Below, in pieces: positions 1 to 10,449 of a stretch of DNA of 64,000 bases (within the stretch, counting starts at the first letter, position 1; each line of letters opens with the position of its first letter). Source of the stretch: Ascochyta rabiei (taxonomy: Eukaryota > Ascomycota > Dothideomycetes > Pleosporales > Didymellaceae); NCBI RefSeq assembly GCF_004011695.2, contig NC_082411.1, forward strand, positions 1,658,001 through 1,722,000, given 5' to 3'. The notes beneath the pieces were generated by a model. That model was not told the origin of the DNA. It saw nothing but the letters and a program-made list of their open reading frames with translations, and made no database searches. The translations under genes were made by a program, and so were the position numbers.

Positions 1-1180
1 GGCATCAGTCGCCTCGGCAGCACCGCCGCATGCCAGAAAGGCTTGCTTCCGATGCCTGTGATTGGAACTCTGCGCCTAGAATGGAAACCAGCTACTTCTC
101 CACTGATGCGAAATGTGCCCCCAACGCTAAGCTGAATAATCCTAGGAGCGATACATTTGAGATTGGCTGGGGCGATACTTGCAGTATCGTCGAAGGAGAC
201 AATGAGTATGCTATCCGAAACATTGAATGTTAGGCTGATTCCCAGCTGCTAGCTAGTCTGCGTGTATACTGTTAGTTTAGGAATTACGTCAAAGCAACAC
301 TAGTCCGCAGACTAAGACATCAGGTAGATAAGAGACTAATTTAGCTTACACTTAAGCCACGTATAGTTATATTTTAGGGTTTGGGGTTTCTTCTGCTCCG
401 TCAAGTAGTAGCAACTTGCCTTTGGTAATGGCGCTATGCAAGGTTAGGGCTAGCGCTGTTTACGGTCACTCACCTCCACAATCAACCCGTTCGTAGCATT
501 ATATGATACAACCGCAGTTCAATCTTTTAATTCTTCCTGCGCACTATCCCCCACATTACAAGCATAATAGTACGCTTAACGTTAGTCTTTAATGCAGCTC
601 TTAGAAATGCCCCTACCTCATGCGATACAATTGCAAAAACGCGCTGTTGCAATATTCTCGCGATAACTCACCAATATCCGGAACTTTATAGTCACTGTCA
701 TTCCTTCGAAGGGCTCTTAATTAACTAGCATTGGCAAGCACTATAGCAGCGGCTTCACATACAGATTACTGGTTAGGAGCAATTGGTTCCCAGCGGATAG
801 GCGATGTGCGCATATACAAGGTGTAGAGAACGGAGAAGATAAGGTACGTGATGAGGAAGGTTACTTTTTGAGAAGGGTGGGAAGAAGGGCAGGTGGCACT
901 GCAAAAGGGAGGATTTCGAGGGTCATGTTTATTGTAGGAGGGTGAAAGGAGACAAGTAGGGAGTGTCTTGTTTTGGCAAGGGAAAAAGAATAGTGTGTTT
1001 GGAACGGTAGGAGCTGAGTGAAGAGCGAGAAAGGACTAGAGTACTTGAAGACACATGATACCCTTCATTAAGATTTCCCGCTAACGCTGTCTGCTCTGCC
1101 TCCTTCTGCAGTCTAACTATATTTCCTCCGTAGGTGGTTACGTTCATCTTCACTTGTGAAAAGTCAACCACCCAGCCGGT
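1..1180. other. No confident gene at left edge
   Basis: A short open frame at 30-233 on the plus strand (67 codons, four cysteines) could be the last exon of a secreted protein that begins outside the window, but nothing else supports it. The rest is moderately AT-rich DNA with stops in every frame. I see no repeat, tRNA or transposon end here. Confidence 0.4.
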
Positions 1181-1182
1181 CC

Positions 1183-1960
1183 TTACGACTCTGGAATCAC
1201 GCACGTAACGTCAGACCATTGTATAGCGGAGTTTTGGTAAGCCGACATCAGACCTTGTTCATAGACGAGTGCTCCAGCAACGACCAGGACGTGCATGGCG
1301 TGGTGACTCGCACCTGGCACACCAAGTTTCATCTCGATCGCTTTGTCCAATAGGTGGGTTTCGTAGATGACGCCTCCCAATGTATTGATGATAACCAGCG
1401 TCCCAAAATAGGTCAGTAGGCCAAATTTCCTGCCGAGATGCCAGCAACGAAATGCAGGAAGAGTTGCCTGGCTGCCTAAGGCTTCATACGTGCTGATACG
1501 GCTCCGTCGCTCTGAGCGACTGGGCTGCGAATTACCTAAGAGGCGGACAGAATAAAGCACAGCCGCTGCGGTTTAAAAACCCCATAAACACATACTGGTC
1601 GCCGGAATGACAGCTGAATGAGAGCGCTACGAAAGATATCGAGGAGGCCCAGATGGCACAGACAATTCCAAGGTGGTCGAGTCGCAGCCAAAATTCTGCT
1701 TCGGCATGGTCTGCGAAGACGTGATAGAGCTTCGAGCACGCAAAGCAGAAGACATTTGCTATAAGATACAAAAGAATCGCTGCCGTGCTCGGGGAGGGTA
1801 GACTTGTGGAGGTGCCCGCAAAGCGCGTCGCGCTGGCGCAGAACCATAGGGTGCCCATCAAATGTGACCATACGTTGATAGTCTCTGAATGAAGGTGCGC
1901 GATTGAGACTATGGATTTACGGTAGGAGGTGGTATGCATTCGACGTGCACTAAGGCTCAT
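1183..1960 (-). pseudogene. PAQR / hemolysin-III (adiponectin-receptor-like) membrane protein relic
   Basis: The N-terminal part reads with an HSETINVWSHLMG motif, the usual HxETxNxWxHLxG core of the PAQR family, then hydrophobic helices and SKLYHVFADH, matching the SxxxHxFxxH motif that helps bind the active-site zinc. The C-terminal part contains ASHHAMHVLVVAG, the second conserved HxxxH site. PAQR proteins are seven-helix membrane receptors or ceramidase-like hydrolases; fungal Izh members affect zinc and sterol balance. The two halves lie in different frames with a stop between them near 1575-1590, and no plausible intron joins them, so a frameshift is likely. ATG at 1960 is the best start. 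A MITE begins 58 bp upstream at 2018-2241, in the promoter or an upstream exon. Family is fairly sure; loss of function is inferred. Confidence 0.72.
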
Positions 1961-2017
1961 GGCGTCTTTGGAATGACAGAAAATCGCGCTGTTATTTCGC
2001 GGAAAGCGAGGTGGGAA

Positions 2018-2241
2018 CACTGAGGTACAATCGCGGTGTTTTTTACCCGATTTTGCGCGTTCTTCTGTGTTTTTAACACTACCCTGTGTTTTTAACACTG
2101 CTTTATTGTGTAAAAAAGACCTTTTGTGTAAAACACCTGATTTACGGTGTGTTTAACCTGATTTTGCGCTTTCTTCTGTGTTTATAACATCGCAGCGCGG
2201 TGTTTTTATTATGTAAATAACACCGCGTTTGTACCTCAGTG
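2018..2241. mobile_element. MITE copy 1 (CACTG...CAGTG ends)
   Basis: A 224-bp element begins CACTGAGGTACAA and ends TTGTACCTCAGTG, an exact inverted repeat at the tips that continues imperfectly with CGCGGTGTT. The flanks carry a 3-bp duplication, GAA on each side. The interior is rich in short GTGTTTTTAACAC-like palindromes and codes for nothing. It is the full-length sister of the element at 3929-4155. Confidence 0.88.
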
Positions 2242-2687
2242 GAAGTTAACCTGAACTCTAGCTTTGTCATAAAAGTAGGTGAGAGACCAGTTTAGTCAAC
2301 CTTGTTACACAAAGTTAATCGAATACTGTACCATGCAGCTTCATCCGCTACTGTACGTTGGTGTCATCAGAAGCGTAAAGTGCCTCAGGGTGATGTGCGG
2401 CTTAGTCAAAACAAGCAAGCACGCGCCATGCCTGTATAAACTGAGGCCATCCTGATAATGCACCTACGGTATTAGATGTTCAGTATATAATTTGGCCTCA
2501 AGCTCGCGCTTCCTGCATCTGCAGACTTGTAATCAGACTTATCGATGATCAACATGCGATACCAGTATTTGTTCATCCCAAGCACGCTCTTAGGCAACGC
2601 CTTCGCGCAAATACCAACTTTATTGCTACAGAACAATCGGGTTGAACAGGCAGGTTGTGCGCCAAAGGTAGGATAGCAAGGCACTAG
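2242..2687. other. Intergenic, no feature seen
   Basis: AT-rich DNA between the first MITE and the secreted-protein relic. Short open frames here have no motif and no intron structure. The missing 5' part of the following gene may once have lain here, but no signal peptide can be read. Confidence 0.4.
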
Positions 2688-3120
2688 GCGATCGTAATCA
2701 CGACTGACAGCCAGCTCAAGCTTCACTTCTGCTCAAATAAAGCTTGGAGAAACTGTATTGCACCAATCACGTCTCCGAATCGTTGTGTCTCTACCGATCG
2801 ACTCAACGACGTTGCTTCTATTGCAATCGACCTAGGTCTGTGCTGCCGGTTTTACAGGTATGTTCGTTCTTTTCTGAGATCAGCATTTGTAGCCCTAACC
2901 ATCTAGTGATGTTGACTGCAATACCCCGTTCGCGGATGAAACTTGGTATCCCGGTATAACAGAGGTATCGGATAATTTTAAAGCACAGGTGGGCAGCTAC
3001 ATGTGCAACAATGGAACTACATCTTCGGTTTGCCCAGGTGCAGGTGCTGGAGATATGACCGTTTCGGAAAGCACAGCAACTCCCACCGCATCGCATACGG
3101 CATCGCAGTACATGGTATAA
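2688..3120 (+). pseudogene. 3' part of a cysteine-rich secreted protein
   Basis: Exon 2688-2857 and exon 2907-3120 join in frame across a GTATGT...CTAG intron. The product has regularly spaced cysteines, the string GLCCRFYR, then a segment with NTPFADETWYPG, and ends in a Ser/Thr-rich tail. Small fungal secreted proteins that start with a C-x-N-x-x-W-x-N-C pattern and carry a CxFYR-like element look like this (recollection, not a search). The frame is closed by TAG just before 2688, no signal peptide or ATG is visible upstream, and exon 1 may be lost or mutated. It could still be the end of a living gene whose first exon I could not place. Function unknown; effector-like is only inference. 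Confidence 0.5.
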
Positions 3121-3650
3121 GCTTGTGGCGGCATAGCCAGCCGCTGTAGGGAACGATGGAAAGACTGCGCTGAATTGCTATCTAGTTACGACAGTACAAT
3201 ATATACTTGTCCTGAGACAGACTAGACTAGGGTGGTCTGTTGTGGGTATAGTCTTGTCTTGTGCGGTCCGATTGATCCGATTGATACCACAACAAAGTTT
3301 AGTCTTTCGGTGGTGGGGAACTATGGGATTCAAGCCTAGTTCTTGAGAATAGTGTCGAATGAACAAGCCGCCTTAGAATGTATATGAGTATAGATGCTGC
3401 GTCCGAGTAATCTTCGACATGTGAACATAGCCATCGCACTAACCTTTGTCCTTTGTCAATGCAGCAAGAGTGCTGCATGTTGCGCACAAACACTGTTAGC
3501 GGACGTTAGGACACTGCTGCGATCGTCTGTGGATACCCAACAGATGTATTGTGATCAACAGAGTGATGCCTAACAGTCTGCCTTCTGATTGCCAGCTCAT
3601 TAGTCAGCCCCTGGATTCGATAGGTATATAGCCATGCTCTCTCGTAGTAC
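3121..3650. other. Intergenic, no feature seen
   Basis: Between the secreted-protein relic and the SET relic. Only short open frames without motifs on either strand. Confidence 0.4.
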
Positions 3651-3928
3651 TTAATCGACAGTCCCATCCCTATCTTTCTCCTGCCAACTGGTCACAAACC
3701 TCTTGTGTCCCTCCATCGAACACCCTCCATCCGCAAAAAACTCTCACCCGTAATCCACTGTGAATTCCGTAACATCCCATATAACTTATCTCGTCGCGCC
3801 CGGAGCATCGGTCTTACCCTACCCCGCGTGGTTTTCACGATCAGTTCTGCACATGGATCGCAAGCATGATTCACCAGCCCAGTCCAATTGCTCTTTTCCT
3901 CGCAGTACAGTCAGCCAGTCATGCCTAC

Positions 3929-4155
3929 CACTGAGGTACAAACGCGGTGTTATTTACATAGAAAAAACACCGCGCTGCGGTGTTATAAACACTGAAGAAA
4001 GCGCAAAATCGGATTAAACACACCGCAAATCAGGTAAATTTACACAAAAGGTCTTTTTTACACGATAAAGCAGTGTTAAAAAACACAGGGTAGTGTTAAA
4101 AACACAGAAGAATGCGCAAAATTGAGTAAAAAAACACCGCGATTGTACCTCAGTG
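3929..4155. mobile_element. MITE copy 2, inside the SET gene
   Basis: A 227-bp element with CACTGAGGTACAAACGCGG at the left and the complementary end at the right. A TAC target duplication of 3 bp flanks it. It lies inverted relative to copy 1, with shared interior blocks. Coding sequence for the SET domain is recognisable on both sides, so this insertion interrupted an existing gene. Confidence 0.9.
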
Positions 4156-4322
4156 TACGTCTGGCCTCTCAAAGTCGACAGATCTGTACTGATCTGTGGG
4201 CCACTCTAGCAGTTTGACCTCATCAACCAACTCCTGGATGTCCTCGCCTTTACTGAAAGCCAAGTCATCACCCAAAGCTCCTCGAGCTTGGATTCCCCGT
4301 CCTTTTGGACCGTAATCGACAA

Positions 4323-4435
4323 CACTAGGGTACTAGTGCGGTGTTTTTTACCCAATCTTGGTCTTTGTGCGGGGTAAATTTCCCCCGATGCGGTGTTTTT
4401 TACACTACAAAAAACACCGCAATTATACCTCAGTG
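4323..4435. mobile_element. MITE copy 3, internally deleted, inside the SET gene
   Basis: A 113-bp member of the same family. The right end (ATACCTCAGTG) is typical; the left end is altered (CACTAGGGTACTAGTGCGG). The flanking triplets are CAA and GAA, so the 3-bp duplication is not exact. The interior is about half the length of the other copies. It lies between the Cys cluster and the first SET motif of the relic gene. Confidence 0.8.
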
Positions 4436-4630
4436 GAATGCGATGGCGGTCCTGGGGCAATTCGGAAGGCAGGTGCACTCTTCCAAGCTGCAAATCTCGC
4501 AAGCATCAAGGGGCGCCCATATAGGATCCATAGGCCACTCCCACGGCCAGAATGGTGGCTTTGGCCAGGTACTGTCAGGCGCATAGGAGTTGATCTTTGG
4601 AGAAGAGACGGGTTGTAGGAGGGCGACCAT

Positions 4631-5486
4631 CTTACGTTCCGAGAGGCGGTCGAAAGAGGTAAGGTCCTCTTTCTCAAGCGAATTCTACATCTCTTGTGAA
4701 CATGTCTTGAATGATCATTCTCATCTCGCATCGATCTGCTATCTCCAGTTCCTTCCCAGCTGCTAGCATGTGAAATTCGTTGATTTCTGCAGTAGTCATA
4801 TTGTAAAGCTAGTTTTCCGATATTTCCATAAACTGCAGCAGACAAAGAAGTTCGCGATCGAACCCCTGGCAAATTCGGAAAAGCTTCCTGATAAGAATCC
4901 CTTTGCGCTCCGTCCGCACATTCGGCGCTTGCTTCTGCCGATGTGCTTACGTGCCAAATCGAAGCGTCAACTTTATTCTCCTCGCTCCTAGCACTTCCAC
5001 ACGTGACAGCACATTAGTTATTACTGCTCAGCATCTTCAAATAGTCGCAAGTCCTGTGTGTGTGTCTTCGGCATCATCTAAATACTCATCGTGATGTTTT
5101 AGGCAGACACAAGTATTCGTTCGACGCGCCCTTCTGTCGATGCGTGTTGGCAGCTTAACAATCGCAGGTACAAAAAACCTAGAAGCGGCGTCGTGTTGTG
5201 GGTGGCTTTACGGCCTCATTTTCGTGGAGTGGTAATATTATTAGGTACGCTGCCACCATCATGACTAGCGTGATCCCTTGCGGTGCACACATGTATAAAG
5301 CGTTGACTCCATGTAGACTGCGTGCCACTCAAACGTCGTGATTTCACCTATTGGCCGCAAGCGAGTGACATCGCGTTCGCGACCCTACAGTCGGCGAAAT
5401 TCCGATGTGGCTCCCTGATACTCTTGCCTGATACAAAGTCTCTTTAACTTCATCCATTTCGCGGTAGAAATTGACCATGTGTAGTT
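4631..5486. other. Intergenic region upstream of DUF3723 and SET relic
   Basis: Shared 5' region of two divergent genes. Short open frames on both strands have no motif. No tRNA or repeat end was recognised. Confidence 0.4.
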
Positions 5487-8470
5487 ATGGAGCTGCCAGA
5501 CGGAGATTTAGCCGCGAAAAAGTTGATCGGTTACCGAGGAATCGCCCGGGTACCACTGCACGCTTTGAAATTTGGACACAGGATCGTGCTAGACAAACAT
5601 CGGGATCTCTCTCATAAGAATGTCACACGCTTGGAGAGGATCTATGAGCAAGTGGGCTGCTCACGGCTGCAGGAAGAGAATGTTATAGATGCTCTTGTCG
5701 AGGACGATGACCTAGTTGCAGCACTGTCCTTGCACGGCATGTCATTGGATGATATGCGCAGCCTCCAATGGCCACAGGACGCACCTGCTTTGCATCTTGA
5801 GAACGTGCAATGCCTTTCTGGCATGCACCGGATTGAGGCGGCACGGCGTTTTCTGAACGAGAATGATAAATGGTGGATCGTGAGGCTGTTCTCCTATGGT
5901 TAGTTAGAAGCGAATATCTCTTTACTTTTGTTAATGTGAGAGCAGATACTCCTAAGCCGGTATTGGTTCGTATTATTGAGTCATACTCCAACGAACAGAA
6001 GCCTTCAGATGGCGAGATCTTCCGCAAGATTAGATTGTATCACCGAGAAAATGACCAAGAAGCCCAAAAAGGATGGTGGTCTCGCCTGGAGAAGTCTAAG
6101 CCTAAGGATCTACGGCAACTTTTCAGACGACCTTTACTTGCTGCCGGCTTCGATGCCTTGATTGACATGCCAGGGCTATGGGCTAAACTGCAACTTGGAG
6201 CGCTTCACAGGCTCTTAGTGTTGAAGTGCGACGAGGTATGTATACATTTCGACACAACAAGAAGCTCCCTAATCAGCATAGGAAATGACGCTTTACTTAG
6301 ATTATATCGCAAAAGCGTGGAAGAGAATCTTGCGCTGCGGTGACACGACATTGCCTTTCTCGGCTGTTGATGCTGTTACTGTACAAAGCCTTGAGCTTCT
6401 GGCTCCTAAGCACTCGAACATCGACAAGAGCCTGGTTATCGATCTCATGGAACGTGGAGAGATATTTCCCTCGCAGAGGGACCATGGCATACGAAAAGCT
6501 CTAGTGGAAAACATATGTAATTTTCCTGGCGTAATTCCGTCACTATGGAGCTTTTTCGAGACACTGAAGTATTTGGAGCCTCTTTGCGAAGCGCTTAGAC
6601 AGTTGCTAGGTGAGCAGATGAAACGTACAATACGGTCAAGTCTCACGGGACTCTTCTTTGCTCCTAGCAAGAACATGGAGCAACTTAATGAGACCGAAGA
6701 TGTTGAGATCAAAGTGGGGCTCAGCCAGCAAGACGCAATGATGGTTGCATACACGGAGCTGTGGGCATTCTGTAGCCGTCACTTTGATGGCTTAACAGCG
6801 TCTACACCAAGAAAGGAAACAGGAGGACCGAAACCTCACGTGAAAGGACCTAATCCAGTGGCTTGGCAACACCTAGCGAAGTTCGCCATTTCTCGGGGTT
6901 TCCAAATAACACACGCACAAGCTCTTGTAGCGAAGGCGGAACAGTATCATTCACAACTCGCTTTGGATTACCTTCGTAAAGCAAAGCCAATGTGTCCTAA
7001 CTTCTCTAGTGACCACATCCAGAGAGTCTTAACAGCGGTTCGATCAGATGAGAGTCTTGAAACACGCGAACCGATTCTACAACTCCCGCATCTAAGCCTC
7101 GATCGGCGAAGTGGTCGCCCTTTTGAGCGTGACTTCACTGAAGAGAAAAAGATAATGTTCTTTTCACAGCTGTACAGCGGTCCGCCATGCAAGGACTTGA
7201 ATTTGAGACTACTGCGTCGCGATCTTTTCTCTTGCATTTTTGTCTCTATAGAACTCCAGGTATGTAATCCTTTGTGTAGCAAAAGTCCTTGCTAACCTAA
7301 TACTAGGCAACTGACTTTGGACCACCAATAACCACTCCTGTCTTAACCCAAGACGTTATGGATGTTGACATCCCACCTGAACCACCAAACCCAGATGCCC
7401 AGCATACTGAACTGCGATTACGCTACGCAACGCTTCAGCAGGAGCACCAGAAATTCTCGACTCAGCACCAGACCCTCGTGAGCAAATCTGAAATGCAACA
7501 CGAAAGAATTAATCATCTAGAGAATGAGAATGCAGAAACGAAAGGCCTTTTAGAAAGGTCCACAGCGGAACAACAACAACTAAACGACGCATACTACCGT
7601 GTCATGCAAGAACACGAAGACTGCCAGAAAGTCAAAGAACAGCTTCAGGATTTGGCCTATCAATGGAAAGCACAGTTAGAGGAGAATATCGAGCTTAACT
7701 CCACGTGTAACAATCTCCGACGAGAACTAAAAAAGGCTTTAGAGAATCGAACGCCGGATAACCCGCTCCTAGAAGTAGAAGAGGTACAAGCGCCTGTTGC
7801 AGTAGAGGCCACAACCATGTCAGACATGGAATACAGTGAGGAAGAGCCAATCTCAGATGATCTGACACTACATACTTGGATAGCAGGGTCCGATGATCGA
7901 AATAAGTATGAAATCTTCCTTGCTTTTGCCGTCACTGAAGAATTCGAATTGCAAGGGTATGGCTTTGATATAAGCCAAAGTATTGAGGAGGCAATACCTC
8001 AGATAATTGATTCTCTACGCCAAGCTGAAACAACATTTGGTAGTGACCAGTATCATGCGATTACTGTCCTGGGAATGCATCTCATCAACAAGGAGCCTGC
8101 ATTTATTTTCGAGTGTCTTGAGGCAAATCGGACGATATTCATCGGACGCAACTCCGTGCTAGCAGCATTTGTTCCGGCTTTGACTGACGAAGCATCTTTT
8201 TTACAACCGCATCATTCAGTTGTGACCACTGAGAAGGTAGCTACCCAAGCTCTGAAAGAAGAATCTACCAGACAAGGCAAACGAAAGCGAGGGGAGGCTA
8301 CTGGGGAGATCACGGCTAAACGACGTTGCGCAGCTGGGGCTAAAGTAGCACTATCTACTCCAAGTACGAGAGCCAAGAAAAGAAAGCCTCTAGGGATCTT
8401 GAAATCTAAGAAAGCTAGAAGTAGTGAATGGGCTTTTGCTGGAACTACGACCTCAACAGCATCAGAATAA
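5487..8470 (+). CDS. DUF3723 family protein, intact, four exons
   Basis: Exons 5487-5898, 5943-6235, 6282-7259 and 7307-8470 join without a stop into 948 residues. The N-terminal two thirds match the fungal DUF3723 family as I know it: GIARVPLHALKFG near residue 18, then a run of NVTRLERI, LSGMHRIEAARRFL, KPSDGEIFRKIR, LKCDE, and LKYLEPLC. Around residues 590-690 there is a Gln/Glu-rich coiled coil, and the last 80 residues hold several Lys/Arg clusters (KRKRGE, AKRRC, KKRKPL) that look like nuclear signals. The HRIEAAR stretch resembles ParB-type folds (inference). The biochemical role is unknown. DUF3723 genes are reported as frequent passengers of giant Starship elements in ascomycetes. 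This is the best preserved accessory gene on the left side, which suggests recent arrival or selection. Confidence 0.85.
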
Positions 8471-8689
8471 CATCATGACCAGAGACCTCTTGTTTGGCTT
8501 TAAATGATAATAAAGATTTAATGTATTGTCTATTATTGATACAATCCGTACACTAATTTCAGCACACTCTCCTACACTTAAAAGAATAGAGAGGGATCTT
8601 AGAACTGAAGGATCTTGAGGTGTTGGAATCGCTTACTGGAAATCCGTCTATTGACAAGACTACATTCAACGTAACTTTACACTATTAGC

Positions 8690-9020
8690 AAACGTGTGAA
8701 CCGTGCGGGATGTAGTCGTGTAAGGCCAATCACTGGATCAGGGATACACCTTCGTTTTCTACCGAGATCAGTTTACTGGTGCATGCCTTAAATCATCAAT
8801 TGTTAGCAGCTTCGCAGTATCCCGCAAGGGATTTAGGGTCAAGCGGGCGTATGAAAGAGCCGATGCAGAATGCTGCATCAACAGTGGTATACCACGGGGA
8901 ATGCGGGCACAGGGGTTCTTCTTCGGGCCTACATGAACCTTGCATGCCAATGCGGAATCGTCTAAACTCCTGATCCAGCAATTGGCCTTACACAACTACA
9001 TCCCGCACGGTTCACACGCT
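8690..9020. mobile_element. Non-coding element with ~52-bp terminal inverted repeats
   Basis: The sequence from 8694 (GTGTGAACCGTGCGGGATGT...) to about 8746 returns inverted at about 8970-9017 with only a few differences. The repeats enclose roughly 230 bp without coding potential. This is the layout of a MITE from a cut-and-paste transposon. Outer ends and target duplication could not be fixed with confidence. Confidence 0.65.
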
Positions 9021-9029
9021 TAGGCTTTG

Positions 9030-9097
9030 CAATCAAGTGCAGTATTGCGAGGCACCAAAAAACTGTACCGCACTCAGATTTCGGCTCCTTTCTCTGC
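9030..9097 (+). repeat. 68-bp direct repeat, copy A
   Basis: Starts CAATCAAGTGCAGTATTGCG and ends TTTCTCTGC. Copy B at 13546-13613 has the same orientation and length with about three mismatches. The two copies bracket 4.4 kb that contains the TPR relic, the APH relic and the small gene at 12965. It begins about 10 bp after the inverted-repeat element ends, so it could be a fragment of a related transposon. Confidence 0.75.
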
Positions 9098-9373
9098 AGA
9101 ATAAAGCACCGCTTGACAGACCATTTCATTGATCGAGCCAACATCGCTATAGGTCACATTCTTACCAACCTGTATAGTAGGACACTGACTGCTTTTACAA
9201 GCATGCTAACAAAACATGCCTACTTCTGTGTAGTGCTCTAGTCCTATTAGACAAATACAGCACTGCAGAAAGTGTGTTCAGATCACTTAATGATGATTGC
9301 ACGATTATGAATCTAGTTACGAATGTCTTAGCAGAAGCTGCCTACTTTCATTTTGATGTACTTATTCTCAACT

Positions 9374-10449
9374 CTAGTCATTTGTACGATTTCGGTGATG
9401 CACTTGCAGTACCTCGTCATCTTCAAGCGCTTGCTGCTCCAAGAACCTCGCGAACGTATCTTGACCCTGAGCCCGTAAGACCCACGCCAGGTTTCTCACA
9501 GTCGTCTGCGTAGAAGGGTGATGAAACCCAAGCTCTTTTAACCTTTCCTGAAAAACTAACCAGTGCAGCTCTTCTGAATCCCTGTAATTGCCCTGAAACT
9601 GTAACACACAGGCTAGATTACTTATACTTGTAAGGGTAGAGGGATGTTGCAAACCTAGCTGTTCTTCGAACCCCTTCAGCGCCTGCAAATTTAGCTCAAC
9701 TGCTTCTTTAAACTTCCCCTGATGTTGAAAGACCAAGGCTAGATTGCTTACGCTTGTCAGCGTGTCTACATGGCATGTTCCTAGCACTATTTTACTCCCT
9801 TCGAGCGCTTTCTGGTTCAGCTTCTCGGCATCTTGGTGCTTGCCCTGATGCTGCAGCACTAATGCCAGGTTGCTCATGCTCGTCAGAGTGAAGGGATGGT
9901 GTAACCCAAATCCTTTTTGAATCCTTTTAGTGCTTGCCAATGGAGCTCTTCTGCTTGGCTGTATCTCCCCTGAGATGACATGACCCCTGCCATGATGTCA
10001 ACACTGCTCAGCATTTGCTCGTTATGCGGCTCTAAGACCAGCTCCATAACTGCAAGCGCCTTGACTAGGAAGTCTTGTGCCATTTTATATTTTCCCGTCT
10101 TCCATAGGTACCATGCAGCGTTGGAAAGCGTCTGCGCCCATGCGATTGACAGTTCCACAGTAGATGGCTGCATGTGATAGAGAAAATTGACTTGTGGAAG
10201 TAGCTGCTCGCACTTTGCCCAGTTCTCGAAGTCTCTAGTAGGAAATTCTCGCAACATCATATTAATAAAAGATCGTTTCTGGTGCTCTGTCTGACTGAAT
10301 GACATCAAATGAGCTTGTATAGGAAACTGCGTAGAAAGGTACACGGCGAATGCGTTCATCTTGGTCTTTACGGTGAAGAGCGAGTACTCCTGCAAGATGG
10401 CAAAGCCTCTGTTAAACACCGCGACTAACTCTCCTTGAATTCCTTTCAC
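9374..10449 (-). pseudogene. TPR tail of an NLR/STAND-type protein, truncated and frameshifted
   Basis: The downstream half carries four kinesin-light-chain-like tetratricopeptide repeats of about 42 residues, each with the pattern HPxTLTSxxNLAxVLxxQGxxxxAExLxxxAL. The upstream half starts with a segment typical of the region just after the NB-ARC or NACHT module (LVAVFNRGFAILQEYSLF..., later FENWAKCEQLLPQV), then more repeats. The halves lie in different frames; they meet near 9885-9940 within the repeat LHWQALKGF..., where a one-base shift near an A/T run at about 9908 would restore register. No NB-ARC coding is seen above 10450, so the nucleotide-binding part is missing. Fungal NLRs act in self/non-self recognition. 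Identity as TPR is firm; as an NLR remnant it is likely. Confidence 0.75.

Larger units (their letters stand above)
3651..4630 (-). pseudogene. SET-domain protein relic, split by two MITEs
   Basis: From ATG at 4630 the frame gives a Trp/Pro-rich lead and a Cys cluster (CEICSLEECTCL), then stops at MITE 4323-4435. After that MITE it resumes with VDYGPKGRGIQARG and AFSKGEDIQ, the first SET motif (DxGxKGRGxxA...F.KGE). After MITE 3929-4155 it resumes with NHACDPCAEL (the NHSCDPNA motif) and RARRD, then TVDYG and EFFADGGC, the closing SET motif. SET proteins transfer methyl groups from S-adenosylmethionine to lysines. Besides the two insertions there are in-frame TGA codons before the NHACDP motif and in the final motif, plus one frameshift near 3780. 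It cannot make a full product. Family call is strong; subfamily unknown. Confidence 0.8.
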
